DNA of 64,000 bases. It comes from Platerodrilus igneus. Its lineage: Eukaryota; Arthropoda; Insecta; Coleoptera; Lycidae. The translations under genes were made by a program, and so were the position numbers. The notes beneath the pieces are model-generated. The model saw nothing but the letters and a program-made list of their open reading frames with translations. It did not search any database and was not told where the DNA came from. Positions 22,191 through 32,592 of the stretch are shown here, in pieces (position 1 is the stretch's first letter; each line of letters starts with the position of its first letter). Where the stretch lies: assembly GCA_036346225.1 (NCBI GenBank), contig JARFIW010000500.1, positions 186,001 through 250,000 on the forward strand. The letters are read 5' to 3'.

Positions 22191-22839
22191 ATTATACGAC
22201 GTAGGTAATGCAAAATGGATTTCCGTATCTTTTTCAAATTACTATTATAAACTAAGTTTACTGTTCTTGGGTCAATAGATCAGACGTAATATTGTGTCAA
22301 AGTTATCATAGATAATCTGTAGATACAATAACTTTACTTCGCTATAATCAATTTATATTTTGTGATTTATGTAATATGACTTGTTATCCGCCTTCCAAAG
22401 AGATTGTAGTTAAGATCAATTGTGATTTTTTCGGACATTAACTAAGCAACGTCCCAGACGTAGTAAATAGAAATATTTAAAAAATTGTAAATATAGTAAT
22501 ATTTTACTAAGATTTTTGTAATCAATAGACTAGATAAAAAACTTAATAATCGATTAAATCTTGCCAAAAGTGACCTAACTTTGAAGAGCCTTGCAGACCT
22601 AATAAATTCACTGATCTATGATACATATATGTTATAAGTTTGCCAAATTTTGAATTAAAGTTACTTAACCTAAGATTGTTTTTAATGAAATCTTGGCAAA
22701 AATAACATCATTTTATAGCAATATATCATCGCCAAGGTAAAACCTATTTTACTTTTAAAGAACTTTACGTTATAGGTTTATTTGTTTAATACATAAAGAA
22801 CTATCATATTTGATTTTGGGATCCTACATCAGCAAAATA

Positions 22840-23096
22840 TGCAGGAAGTACGGGAAGTATGGGAAGCAACAATTAAGTATAGGAAGTATCGGGAAGTACG
22901 GGAAGTATCAAGGAAGTATGGGAAGTATAGAGGAAGTAAGGGAAGTACGTAGGTAGTATGGGAAGAATCAAGGAACTATGGGAAGTATCAAGGAAGTACA
23001 CAATACTTCCTAGGAAGTACAGGAAGTAGATACTTTTTGAGAAGTTTTGTACAACATTTGGGTCAGCGGTTTTCCCCTTGTCTAACCCCCTTCACC
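22840..23096. repeat. GGAAGTA minisatellite, long copy
   Basis: About 20 imperfect GGAAGTA units in head-to-tail orientation lead into the perfect palindrome tacttcctaggaagta (23004-23019) and the shared tail gtacaacatttgggtcagc. The last ~110 bp match 13393-13520. DNA from 23097 to 23606 holds nothing I recognise. Confidence 0.8.
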
Positions 23097-23644
23097 CTAC
23101 AGTTCAACATTTAAAATTTTGCCAAACGCTCAAAGAAGTCGTCATCATGAACGCAGGTATTACTTGTTTAAATAACAAGCTAATTACTTATTGTGTAGTT
23201 GTGTACAAATTCCATACAAGTATATACATTATATTTTTATAGTATGCATTGTTTATAATATTAATTGTTTATTATCACAAGGTGAAGTTTGTTTAGTCAT
23301 ACTCTAAGTACTGAATTCTTTCGTTTCAAATATCCATAAAGATTGGTACGTCAGAAGCTCTAGAATTTTTTAATACCAACCAATAGTTAATGTATTCTTA
23401 AACATTCTTGTAATTAATTACCTATAACGAGGCAGCCATTTTGTAAATATTAACTATGAAATTTATTACTTTCTTTATGCTTGAAACTACTTCTAATGGA
23501 TTTACCTAATTGAGCTAAAGACAATTACTAATGGAATGGCCTATGATGTACCTACTTCTAAATTATAGTTTCAGCTGGAAAAAATACACAGATCTTCAAA
23601 ATTAACCTATATTATACAAAAATAATTAGAAACGTAATATTTAC

Positions 23645-23870
23645 CTTGGCAATCTTTCGTGCAAATAACAGGGTCGTAATTATGCGTCTTTTCATTACAA
23701 ATATTTGAGCAAGGATAACACTGATTATCAAAAACTGAACAATACTCTAGCGTTTTACAAATTTTCGTCCCGCATTTCGTTCCCGATATTTTTAGATCAC
23801 CACTAACCGCGCCCAAAACACAAACAACTATAAAAAATATTAACACAACCGCGTCTTTAGCACCCTTCAT
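23645..23870 (-). CDS. grnd: First coding exon of a grindelwald-like TNF receptor
   Basis: ATG at 23870 in good context (aaaATG) opens a 75-codon exon. Residues 1-24 form a signal peptide (basic start, hydrophobic core LIFFIVVCVLGAVSG). The mature part holds eight cysteines in the pattern of a single cysteine-rich TNF-receptor-like domain (CGTKICKTLEYC ... CYPCSNIC ... CTKDC) including a HNYD motif. That spacing and motif resemble the extracellular domain of insect Grindelwald, a receptor of Eiger (TNF) that signals through JNK and is linked to cell polarity. The exon ends at a GTAAAT splice donor (intron from 23644, phase 1); the frame beyond is intronic. Transmembrane and cytoplasmic exons would lie at lower coordinates; I did not find them. 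The family call is from memory of the domain. Confidence 0.6.
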
Positions 23871-23918
23871 TTTAAAATTTTCAACGGGTGCTTTACATAA
23901 TTATTTATTGCGAACTGA
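23871..23918 (-). promoter_or_regulatory. Putative 5' UTR and initiator of the grindelwald-like gene
   Basis: On the minus strand an arthropod-type initiator, TCAGTT, occurs at 23913-23918, about 45 nt upstream of the ATG. No TATA box is evident at the expected distance. Confidence 0.35.
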
Positions 23919-24909
23919 TTGGTACTAATTGTTTCCGTCGATTGTACTCGATAATTCACGCATAACCGACCCTCTTCGTTCACATTGTAAAGTCAAAATT
24001 TTACGTAAAATTTTAAGTGTCTTCATGGACGGACGCAACAGGTGCTATAGAATATTATAAAGCGACTTTGTGACTTGTCTACGTGCGCGCACCTGAGTGA
24101 CTCATGCAACAGAAGAACGTAGAGTTAACGACTGTAATGTGGAGGTTGTAAGGTATATTGTTGCGAAGTAAAAGTTACAGTGGAACAGGTATTACGGTGG
24201 CTACTCCTAAACCGGATTTAAATTATTGTACAACAAAATGGCGTCGCGATGTGATAATGAGAATGCTTTTGTTATCGTCTACATTCTGCAACGACTTGAT
24301 CCGATACTGTATCAATTGATTTGAACAATTAACAAGAGTTGATAAATATTTGAAAAAATAATATGCAGTAGAACAATTCGTTATTGTTGGGCATTTCTAA
24401 AATCCTTGGAGTTAACGCACCGAACCAGTTGGTTCACCTTTACCTTTGTTTGTTTTAGCTTTATCAAATAATCGTAGAAGGCTTTTTCAACAATTGAATT
24501 TTAAAAGCACACATTAAGAAATTTTATTACCGATTAGTGTTTGAAAAGGAATTTGAACACTGATTTACATTCTTAGATTTGAACGATTTTAAATAATTTT
24601 GTAAATCTGTTTTAAATTATACGCAGTTTGCGTTAAACGTTATTTATTTTAACTAACCCACGACGCTTTTAATAGTTTATGGTCAAAAACAATATTTAAA
24701 TTAGTTAAATTTTTCCATACTTAAAGCTAACAAATTAAAATGCGGACGACACAATTAAAATAAGAAATAAATAAAGTTATTCATGTCTAGTGCCGATGCT
24801 ACCACTAATAATAGAAAATCAGTACAAAATTTCTTCTGGCTAGTTAAGAAATACCTCAATATTCAGTTGCGCTATGAAATACGAAAATCTCCTGACCCAA
24901 ATGTCCCCT
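23919..24909. other. Upstream region of the grindelwald-like exon
   Basis: Non-repetitive AT-rich DNA. No gene or known element was recognised. Confidence 0.35.
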
Positions 24910-25102
24910 AATCAATTTTTGGACACGGTTTCACTCAAAAAAAGTACGGCAAATATGATTTTTTTAAATAATATATTTTTTTAGGATGAGTAAGCCAAAG
25001 GCATCCTCATGTATGAGTATTGTCATGCTCGATAAAAATCTCTACCTTGCATGAAAAAGCAAGGTTTTGGCGAAATTCTAAAGTTCAAGGCGTAGTAACT
25101 TT
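24910..25102 (+). repeat. Degenerate SINE relic (same family as 39914 and 42119)
   Basis: Shared order of blocks: acacggt...ctcaaaaa, aggatgagtaa, gtatgagtattgtcatgc, aatctctaccttgc, agcaaggttttggcgaaatt. The tRNA-derived head is missing or unrecognisable. Confidence 0.55.
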
Positions 25103-25335
25103 TATCTTTTAGCATTGGTGATTAATCGTAGTAGCAAAAGTTGGTCGAGGTAAAATAAATCCATAAATGAAATAAGAAAAATAAAATGCTACCGTTTTGT
25201 TGCGTGCTAAATTGACGCTAGTAACTTGAATTAATTTTACTGTACCAGAAATACGTAATACTAAATAATGCATCAGTTAGCTATCAATAGTGAGAGGGGT
25301 TCTTAAAGCAAATGCAATCTTTTTCATCAGCATTA

Positions 25336-25611
25336 GGTTTTCATTCCTGGAACTGGTTGGACGCGTACCTCTATTGTTTCCTATTCTGAGCTAACCTACA
25401 CATTCCACTAAAATTTACAGAGCCTACATTTTTCACTATCTGTATAATAGTCTAATCTAGGTTTATCTCTACCTTTTTTTTTTCCTTTCTTTGCATCTAA
25501 TATACTCCGCACTATTTCCTCAGGTATTAGTATTGTAGTGTAACCGACCTGAAGGGTACCCAAACGCCCTCTATAAACGGTACACCGAGCTCCATGACCC
25601 AACATCTGTTA
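25336..25611 (-). repeat. RTE-type LINE 3' end fragment
   Basis: On the minus strand a 65-codon frame (25408-25605) ends in a basic KKGKKKGRDKPRLDYY segment like the C-terminus of RTE ORF2. The 3' tail contains gttggacgcgtacctctatt and tattctgagctaacctacac, shared with the copies near 54540, 57900 and 58600. Confidence 0.65.
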
Positions 25612-25973
25612 CGTGCCATTGCCACTTAAACATTGTTTTAGGTTAGTTTTTGGTGTACGGAAGTTTCCCGCCATATTTTCAAATACGCGAGACGCGGGAA
25701 TTTTTAAATAGACTAGGCGGTGCTTCCGATACGTCAGAGTAGTGAGCTTGCGCAGTGTGCTTATCCCTAGAGTGGTAGGGCAATACTAGACAAAGAGTGG
25801 GGAGAGGTTTGGGTGACGCCTTGAATCGTGGCTGTTCTCTTTTGATCTTCAAGTGAAATAGTCGTGCCGGTATCGTGTCTTGTCTTACTATGTAGATTCC
25901 CTTGTCTTGCTTATCTTTGTTTGTCTTTCCTTAATTAACCTATTCCTGTCGTTCCACTACATTTAGGACTGAT

Positions 25974-26075
25974 ATGACCTGGAGCATCCCACGACCCGAT
26001 GTCCATGCTCAGCCAACAGCACCGGAGCAGAGGCCTACCGTAGCGCGACTTCCTGCCGGATGCCGGATTTTTGAT
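25974..26075 (+). CDS. Possible first coding exon of an unidentified gene
   Basis: An ATG at 25974 opens 34 codons (MTWSIPRPDV ... PAGCRIFD) that end at a consensus splice donor GAT|GTAAGT (GT at 26076). Composition is distinctly GC-richer than the surroundings, as in many first exons, and the upstream 300 bp are CpG-containing and pyrimidine-rich. The protein is too short to assign. It lies about 2.1 kb from, and divergent to, the grindelwald-like exon. It could also be part of an unrecognised mobile element. Confidence 0.25.
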
Positions 26076-26267
26076 GTAAGTAGATTTTTAGCTAAATTGT
26101 TTGCCTTTATCGTGTTTAATTTTTATATTGCTAATTATTGCGCAATATACCTTTTGTATCGGTGACGTCATGGTGGTTGGCTACGCGAAACCTGTAAAAG
26201 GGGTTCGCGCTTTCCTCCGCTAGAGGCGTCACTCGCTTTATTCATTGCGTTGCGCGATGTATCTTAT

Positions 26268-26407
26268 GAACTTTGGTAATTGTATTACCGGCTTTTAAGA
26301 ACTATCTATCACCATATAAATGTTTCACCATCTAAAGTGTAATACTTTGTTAACTGTATTACCGACTTTTAGAAACTATCACCAGTATAGTGGAATAACA
26401 ATCTTTC
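26268..26407 (+). repeat. Short direct repeats
   Basis: taattgtattaccggctttt...gaactatctatcacca (26276-26312) is repeated as taactgtattaccgactttt...gaaactatcacca (26349-26387), followed by two agtggaataaca blocks. Noncoding. Confidence 0.55.
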
Positions 26408-27223
26408 ACCACTAAAAGTGGAATAACACATCTAGCGGCAGTGGCTCGACGACTCTTACGTTGTGTCGTTATCATCTGACCCAAATTTATACTGGGAAGA
26501 TGGCTTTAAGGCGGGAAGCTTTAAAATAAAACTACAGCATTTACCTAATTTTACTTTTAATCAAAACAATAACCACTAAATGGGTCCTTCGCATGAAAGC
26601 ATAGAAAAATGACATTTAAAGCAAACAGTGCCCTACTCAACTTGGACGATTAGAAAAAGAGCACGGCAAAGAAAACCCCAGACTGCCCTCACACTTCCAA
26701 CTGCATTTGGCATATCTCGACAAAGACGGGAACGTACAAGTACCCATATCACCAACACTGAAATTGACGGAATGTCAACTGGTACCCAGACATACCACAC
26801 ATGACAACTGAAGAAACGTTAGAGTAGACCAGTTAGTCTTTTCTAATAGGTACTGAGCTCGGCTAGGCCAATACTATCCAGCGAAAGTTGAAGAGGAGCG
26901 ACAACAAGAAGGTGACTTGCACCTTGACTACCAATGTGTTTCCCCGAACGGACATAAACTGTAAGTAATATTCAACAAGGCTCGAAAACACATGCTCACA
27001 TACATATATTAACAGTTTCCAGTCCATGTTACAAGTACACTACAAGTACATTGACAAGACGACATGAATCACTGAAATCAACTTATGGTATGATTGCGCA
27101 TGATTAAAAGACGCTTATTATTGAAAAGACTATCTCCAGCATAGCCATAAATGCAAACGCGAAGGCACGAGATGGTCGGTCATACCAGAGGTTCTATTTC
27201 ATTACATTACAACAATTGGATAG
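26408..27223 (-). repeat. R1 repeat, segment 1 of a split copy
   Basis: Reverse-complement match to 61622-62435: shared blocks include ctctggtatgaccgacc, tttcatgcgaaagcata-type sequence, the agagcacggcagagaaaac region and gcagtggctcgacga. No protein-coding signature was found in either copy. Confidence 0.8.
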
Positions 27224-27711
27224 CGTTTATCTAAAAGGTACCAACTGCCATTTTCTGATTGCGAGAAAATTGCTGTTAAAGTTTTTTTAATTTGAAAAAT
27301 CAAATTGTGCTTGTAACAGTTTTGCCTAGGTGTTTTATTAAGGGAAACATGTTAACTTAAAAGATCTTAATAAATTTTTTAGAATTTTATTTTCCATCTT
27401 GTGTTGTGGTTTAAAATGCCGCTTGGTTCCTTTTTGATAAAATTTAAATGTTGTATATGGGTCCTTTTGGGCATTGTTAATGGCTCTTGGATAATGCAAA
27501 ATACTATGGTACATAAAGCCATTGTTATGTAAATATTACTTATTTTGTTATTTTTTGAGCACTTGAGACCAGGAACAGAATTACATAATATACATAGACG
27601 GGAAAGAGGTGTATTACGGCACCATTTGGGCGCTGTAATCGCTTTAATACAAGCGCGAAAAGTAAAAAATTATATTAAATACAAAGTAACAGTTTTTAAT
27701 TGCAAAAATTG

Positions 27712-28084
27712 TTATTGGTCTTCTGTTTCAAGGATAAAATCATCGTTTTCACCAAATGCCTCTACATCATCATTCAAATCCGCTGTATTTAAGTTTTTGT
27801 AAAAATGTTTAACATCGTTTGGTACGAGAGCCAACAGACTTTTAATATCAGTGATTTTTCTTTTGCAGAAATTTCTTTTCCGTTTGGATAGAGCTCAAAA
27901 AGTTTTAACCCAAAACAATTATCAATAGCCGGACGACATTTGCTTATCTTCTTTATATTAATTTCTTTAAATTCTTCTTCGGCTTTATGGATGTTTTTCA
28001 TGAATATTGAAAAAGGACATTCTTTAGTAAGCTTTATTACTCGAGCTTAAAGCCAATTAACTTTCTCTCCATTTACATATTTTT
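27712..28084 (-). pseudogene. C-terminal part of an unidentified DNA transposase
   Basis: Two minus frames joined by one frameshift (near 27845) give a plausible protein end. It has VNGEKVNW, then AIDNCFGLKLFELYPNGKEI, SAKEKSLILK, LVPNDVKHFYKNL and an acidic tail ending DFILETEDQ at TAA 27712-27714. The layout (serine/lysine helix, then LxP-x-FYKNL and an acidic terminus) recalls the C-terminus of uncharacterised insect transposase-like proteins, but I cannot name the superfamily. Its place inside the TIR-bounded element fits a role as that element's own transposase. Confidence 0.4.
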
Positions 28085-28975
28085 TTTCGGTTAGTCATCG
28101 ACTGTTCTATTTTCAACGTTGCAACAAAATCTTCCTTTGCCATTTCGACAACAAATTTATTCTTTTTTGAACATATCTGTATGATTTTTTTAAAACTCAT
28201 CTAAAGTGTATACGCGTAGTTGGTATTTTAAAGACCCTCTATTTCTCCAAAGTTGGTGTCGTTCGGCAAAACACTATGACCGGGCAGCAAATATTTGAGA
28301 TAAATAATATTTAATGAAGGATGAGACTCTAAAACAACTCTTAATAGTAAAACAATTTTGATGTTCCTATTTTGCCCACCACAGGAATCAGACTATAATG
28401 TAGCGGGCTACTACTATCGCGTTTCACTAATTTAAAACAAGTAATAACAAAAGTCTTTATTACTCACTGATCACAAGTCTAATTAACAGTATATGCCCTA
28501 TTTATAGATGTTTTCTGTCCAATTACAATGAAACACTATCACACTAATGAATTTACAAGCACTAATATCTTCTTATACTAAATTCTTAACCGTAGGTCTA
28601 TTAACAACACTAACACAACTATTTATTCATTACACTTTTGTCTATTTCTGTATTCTACAAGCTGACGGTACAATATACACTTCACATGATACAAATTTAT
28701 GTTTACTCTTAGACTTCCAAAAGCTCAACTATTTAACTTTACACAATATAATTTATATTCGACATTCTGATATAGACTGAACTCTGCCATGAAGAATTTT
28801 CGGTGACCAGATAGTAAACATAACGATTTTTATCCTGACGAACCAAAGTTTTTCCTACAGTTGGCTGCTGTTATACTAATTCCTCAACACATCCAAACTT
28901 TTTCTTGAAAACAACAGTTATCCCTCTTGATATTTGCAGGTCTTGAGCTACGCAATGTGCAAGGGAATACTTTTC
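28085..28975. other. Gypsy-B 3' region, possible LTR
   Basis: Downstream of the gypsy pol stop one expects a polypurine tract and LTR. tgtagcgggctactac begins at 28397 and could be one LTR edge in plus orientation, but no partner LTR exists in the window. Nothing else is supported. Confidence 0.3.
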
Positions 28976-30640
28976 TTATGCTCTAAACAGATCTTGTTGT
29001 TTTTCAACAACAACGCCAAATCTCGCCTTAGCGGAACCACCATACGATGCTATGAAACTTTCAAAATCTACATTTGGTTCACGATTAATAACTTTTCGCA
29101 CACCATTCTCATTACTCAAGTCCCCCTGGTTGTTTCCAGCATAAGATGTTAAGCGGTCAAAGTGTACCACTTTCGGTTTACCTCGGGGAGATCTTCTGAT
29201 CCGGTACACTACATCATTAATTCTTGTTAACACTTCGTGCGGGTCTTCCTATTGTCTTTGTAGTTTTGACGACAATCCACGCTTTCTTTGTGGATTATAC
29301 AACCACACTAAATCTCCAGGTTGGTAACCGCCTTCTTGTGCTCTCGTGTCATATTGTGATTTCATTCGATCGTTTGCTGCCTCGATATTCTTTCGGACGT
29401 TTTCGTAAATGCTATTTGATCTTTCACAAAGCTTACTAACGTAGTCTTCACCTGAGATCTCTTCTCCAGATTTAAATCCAAACTGATGATCACATGGTAG
29501 CCGCAATTCACGTCCTAACATCACGCAAGCGGGAGAGTATCCTGTGCTATCATGTACCGAAGATCGGTACGCCAGTAGAAACAAATGTAAATATTGGTCC
29601 CAGTCTCGTTGATGTTCAGAGACAACTTTGGTTAGGTACTTTACTAACGTCCAGTTCATTCTTTCAACCATTCTATCCGATTGGGGATGAAGTGGCGTGG
29701 TTGTAGTCCTCTTGATTCCAAGATGCTTGCAGACGTTCTGAAACAACGCTGATTCGAAGTTCCGATATTGATCGTCCAAAGCGACAAAACAACTCTCTCA
29801 CTAGTACATCCACAACCGTCTCGGCTTCTTGGTTATGTATAGCATACGCCTCCGGCCATTTGGTAAAATAATCCATTGCAACCAAGATGTATTTATTTCC
29901 GTTTTCTGATTCAGGAAACGAACCTACTATATCAATGACCACCCTCTCAAAATGATTCCCCACGTTATACTGTCTCATTGGGGCTTTCAGTTTTGTAACC
30001 GAGCCATTTCCAGAGGCACACAACTCACAGTTCCGGCACCACTCCTCCACATCTTCTTTGCAGTTCACCCAATAGAATTTATAACTCACTCTTTCGAGAG
30101 TTCTTTTCACGCCAAAGTGCCCTCCGGAAATACCATCGTGTAAGTGCTGCAACACCTCCGGCACTTTGCTTCTCGGCACTATCACTTGAAGTCGTCTCTC
30201 AGTGCCATCTTCACATTCCAGGCGTCGTTTCAAGATTCTATTTTCAATCACCAAGAAGTCCCACTGTGCCCAGTATGCCTTCAGGCTCCTACTTGAAATA
30301 CTAATTTTTTCTCAAGCTGGTCGATGTCCTCTACTTTTCCACTCAATAATACGTCCCAATTCGGCGTCATTCTCCTGGTCTTCTCGTATTCTTTCGGGCT
30401 GCCAAGTATCATCGGTTACCGTCATTCTATGACTGACACCTATTTTCTCTTTTATCTTGGAGCAATGACTGCAGTTTGCCGGACAAAGTCTCCTTGACAG
30501 AGCGTCTGCATTCCTATGGCTAGTTCCTACACGATGTTCTGTGTCAAAGTCATATTCCTGCAGCCGTTCTATCCACCTTGCAACTTGTCCTTCAGGTTCA
30601 GAATCAGTAATCAGCAGATGTGTGTCAAGCAACTTTGGAC
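28976..30640 (-). pseudogene. Ty3/gypsy pol: RNase H end, integrase and C-terminus (Gypsy-B), 5' truncated
   Basis: 30312-30632 carries the RNase H end (ERLQEYDFDTEHRVGTSHRN, then ADALSRR). 29673-30254 carries the integrase zinc finger (H ... GGHFGVKRTL ... CRNCELC) and the first catalytic aspartate in VVIDIVGSFP. After a frameshift near 29770, 29249-29779 carries DDQYRNFESALF and PLHPQSDRMVERMNWTL, which hold the second aspartate and the glutamate. 28976-29233 carries the C-terminal INDVVYRIRRSP and KPKVVHFDRL blocks. The upstream RT is absent, so the copy is truncated at about 30640. A separate gypsy RT fragment lies at 54578-54796. Confidence 0.85.
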
Positions 30641-30785
30641 ACTAACCCAAAAAGGCCGCTACCAATAAGTTTGGCGCTTGGATATTTTTAAACAAAGTAA
30701 TATTCAATATTTATTGACGTTTGGTACTTTAATCTTAAAAATCGTAATTTGGCGGTTGGTACCATTTTGATAGGCGCAATCCAAT

Positions 30786-31159
30786 TAACACAAACGTTAA
30801 ATATTAGTTAATTATATAGGAACATTGGCTAGATAATAAGATAAATACACAACAACAATATAATTAAGTTTAAACCAAGATGTGAGCGATGCAGTTGAAT
30901 ATGTGGTTAATATGCTGAAATAAAACAATTATACATAATAAAAATGTCAAATGAATCACAAATATCAAACAAATATAACATAGAAATATAATAGTTCATA
31001 TTTAAACTTGCCTAATAATTTAATTTAATAAGATGTCAATACTTTTCATTAAATGTCATCACAGTAATAATACATTTACTATTGATTCTGCAATAAGTGC
31101 AATGCAATGGAAGTTCGAACTCTGTATTAAATACTAAATAAATATTAGTTTTTGGCCGT
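30786..31159 (-). repeat. R1 repeat, segment 2 of a split copy
   Basis: Reverse-complement match to about 60985-61616, including atgcaatggaagttcgaact, cacagtaataatacatttac, caacaacaatataattaag and gagcgatgcagttgaatatg. Relative to the other copy it has internal deletions. Confidence 0.78.
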
Positions 31160-32035
31160 TAAACCAAACAATACTTTTCTTAATCTTCTTTGGGAATTAA
31201 ACCACTCATAGTTTTTAAAATTATCTTTATTTACGATTCGATTCATGACCTAGGATCATTGTCAAAATAATAAAAACTTTAAGTTTGACATGTATGACGT
31301 AAATTGAAGGTGACTTTAATTTATTGATGTTCGAAATATTTGGTTTGAGTACACTAAACAAAAATTTTTAAAGTTTAAAAAAATGATTGCCTTCAATTTG
31401 TGTTGCGGCCTGGGACCGACTTTTTTTAGGTAGCTAATACGCTTAACGTGAAATCAGCTGATTAATTTTTATTGGTGAATTTTATATAAATTCAATAACT
31501 TGGGGATTGGAAAACATTTTTTAACATGTTTCTATTTATACAATTAAGAGGATGGTTATTAAAGGAGTGTGCGATTGCGTTATCGTAAGGCTTAAGCAGT
31601 CGTTTTTTTATATTTATTTTGAGGGGGAAAATCATTATGATTTACGCTACCTCTTTGGTAGATTTTAACATGGTTCTGAGGCGACCCTATGGCGGGTTTA
31701 CACTTGTCAGATATCAATACTGTTCAACGGAGATTGTATATGGTTTTGAGGTAACCCTATTGGTTACCTAAATAAAGTCGATCCTGGGCCGCAACACAAA
31801 TTGAAGGCAATCATTCTTTTAAACTTTAAAAATTTTTGCTTAGTGTACTCAAACCAAATATTTCGAACATCAATCAATCAAAGTCACCTTCAATTTATGT
31901 CATAAATGTCAAACTTAAAGTTTTTATTATTTTGACAACAATCCTAGTTCATGGATCGAAACGTAAATAAAGATGATTTTAAAAACTATGAGTGGTTTAA
32001 TTCCCAAAGAAGATTAAGAAGAATGCTAAACAAAC
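31160..32035. mobile_element. Foldback-type element in R1
   Basis: Arms of about 250 bp (31160-31425 and 31785-32035) are reverse complements. They share ttcttaatcttctttgggaa, taaaccactcatagttttta, tgacgtaaattgaaggtgac, tttcgaacatcaat and caacacaaattgaaggcaat. The centre of about 360 bp is noncoding. The element interrupts R1 between segments 2 and 3; 32036-32289 between it and segment 3 is unassigned. Confidence 0.78.
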
Positions 32036-32289
32036 CACAACAAACATACAGGGAGTATTTACAAACAATACTCGTTTATACAGAAACATGTTCAATAAAA
32101 TCGTAAATCCACATGAAAATTATATATTACATCTGATAAGTAAAACAACTGCTAAATTCAAAGTTAACGGCAACAGATAATCATACAAATATTTCCTTCA
32201 ATGTTTACATAAATAACGGTTTTACATTAAGTACCAACATCACACTCGAAACAAAGCTGGAATTACAAGATGTAATCAGATTACCTTAA

Positions 32290-32592
32290 ATAGCAACTAC
32301 ATTATAAACTTATAAAACATTACCTTTACTATAACCGCCAAGGGAAGTTATCGACGTGCCATTTTAAAATCTAAAAACAAAGTCCTTTAACCTTGTCGAC
32401 TCGATCGATCGTCCCTACACATGCGCCCCTTATAATGTAAATTCTGACGTCACGGAATGCGTTCAGAAACTTGCAAGTGGTTACTAAGCTATTCTAACAA
32501 ATACCTTCAAATATCGAAATGTACACCATAATATTTGCAATAATTATCAACCAATGAGAAATCGACTTAGAAACACTACGGATCACTACAGG
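32290..32592 (-). repeat. R1 repeat, segment 3 (terminal) of a split copy
   Basis: Reverse complement of 60612-60915, with strong matches such as gaaatgtacaccataatatt, aacaaataccttcaaatatc and tgcgttcagaaacttgcaag. It ends at 32592, where the RTE relic begins. Confidence 0.85.

Larger units (their letters stand above)
27224..30785 (-). mobile_element. TIR DNA transposon relic containing nested gypsy pol
   Basis: The ends are inverted repeats of about 45 bp. The left is aattggatagcgtttatct followed by ggtaccaactgcca; the right, in reverse complement, is aattggattgcgcctatc followed by ggtaccaaccgcca. The element splits R1 between segments 1 and 2, as the continuous R1 copy near 61616-61622 shows. 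Inside are a transposase-like C-terminal relic (27712-28084) and gypsy pol (28976-30640). Superfamily unknown. Confidence 0.6.

Noticed and set aside
22840..23096. Regular short repeats suggesting a CRISPR array
   Set aside because: Units are contiguous GGAAGTA variants without unique spacers, and the genome is eukaryotic.
23105..23160. Possible tiny first exon (ATGAACGCAG followed by gtatta)
   Set aside because: Ten coding bases with a weak donor cannot be supported by sequence alone.
27224..30785. Ginger-type transposon (TIRs plus gypsy-like integrase)
   Set aside because: The pol fragment includes the RNase H end and the ADALSRR linker of a gypsy retrotransposon, so a nested retroelement is the simpler reading.
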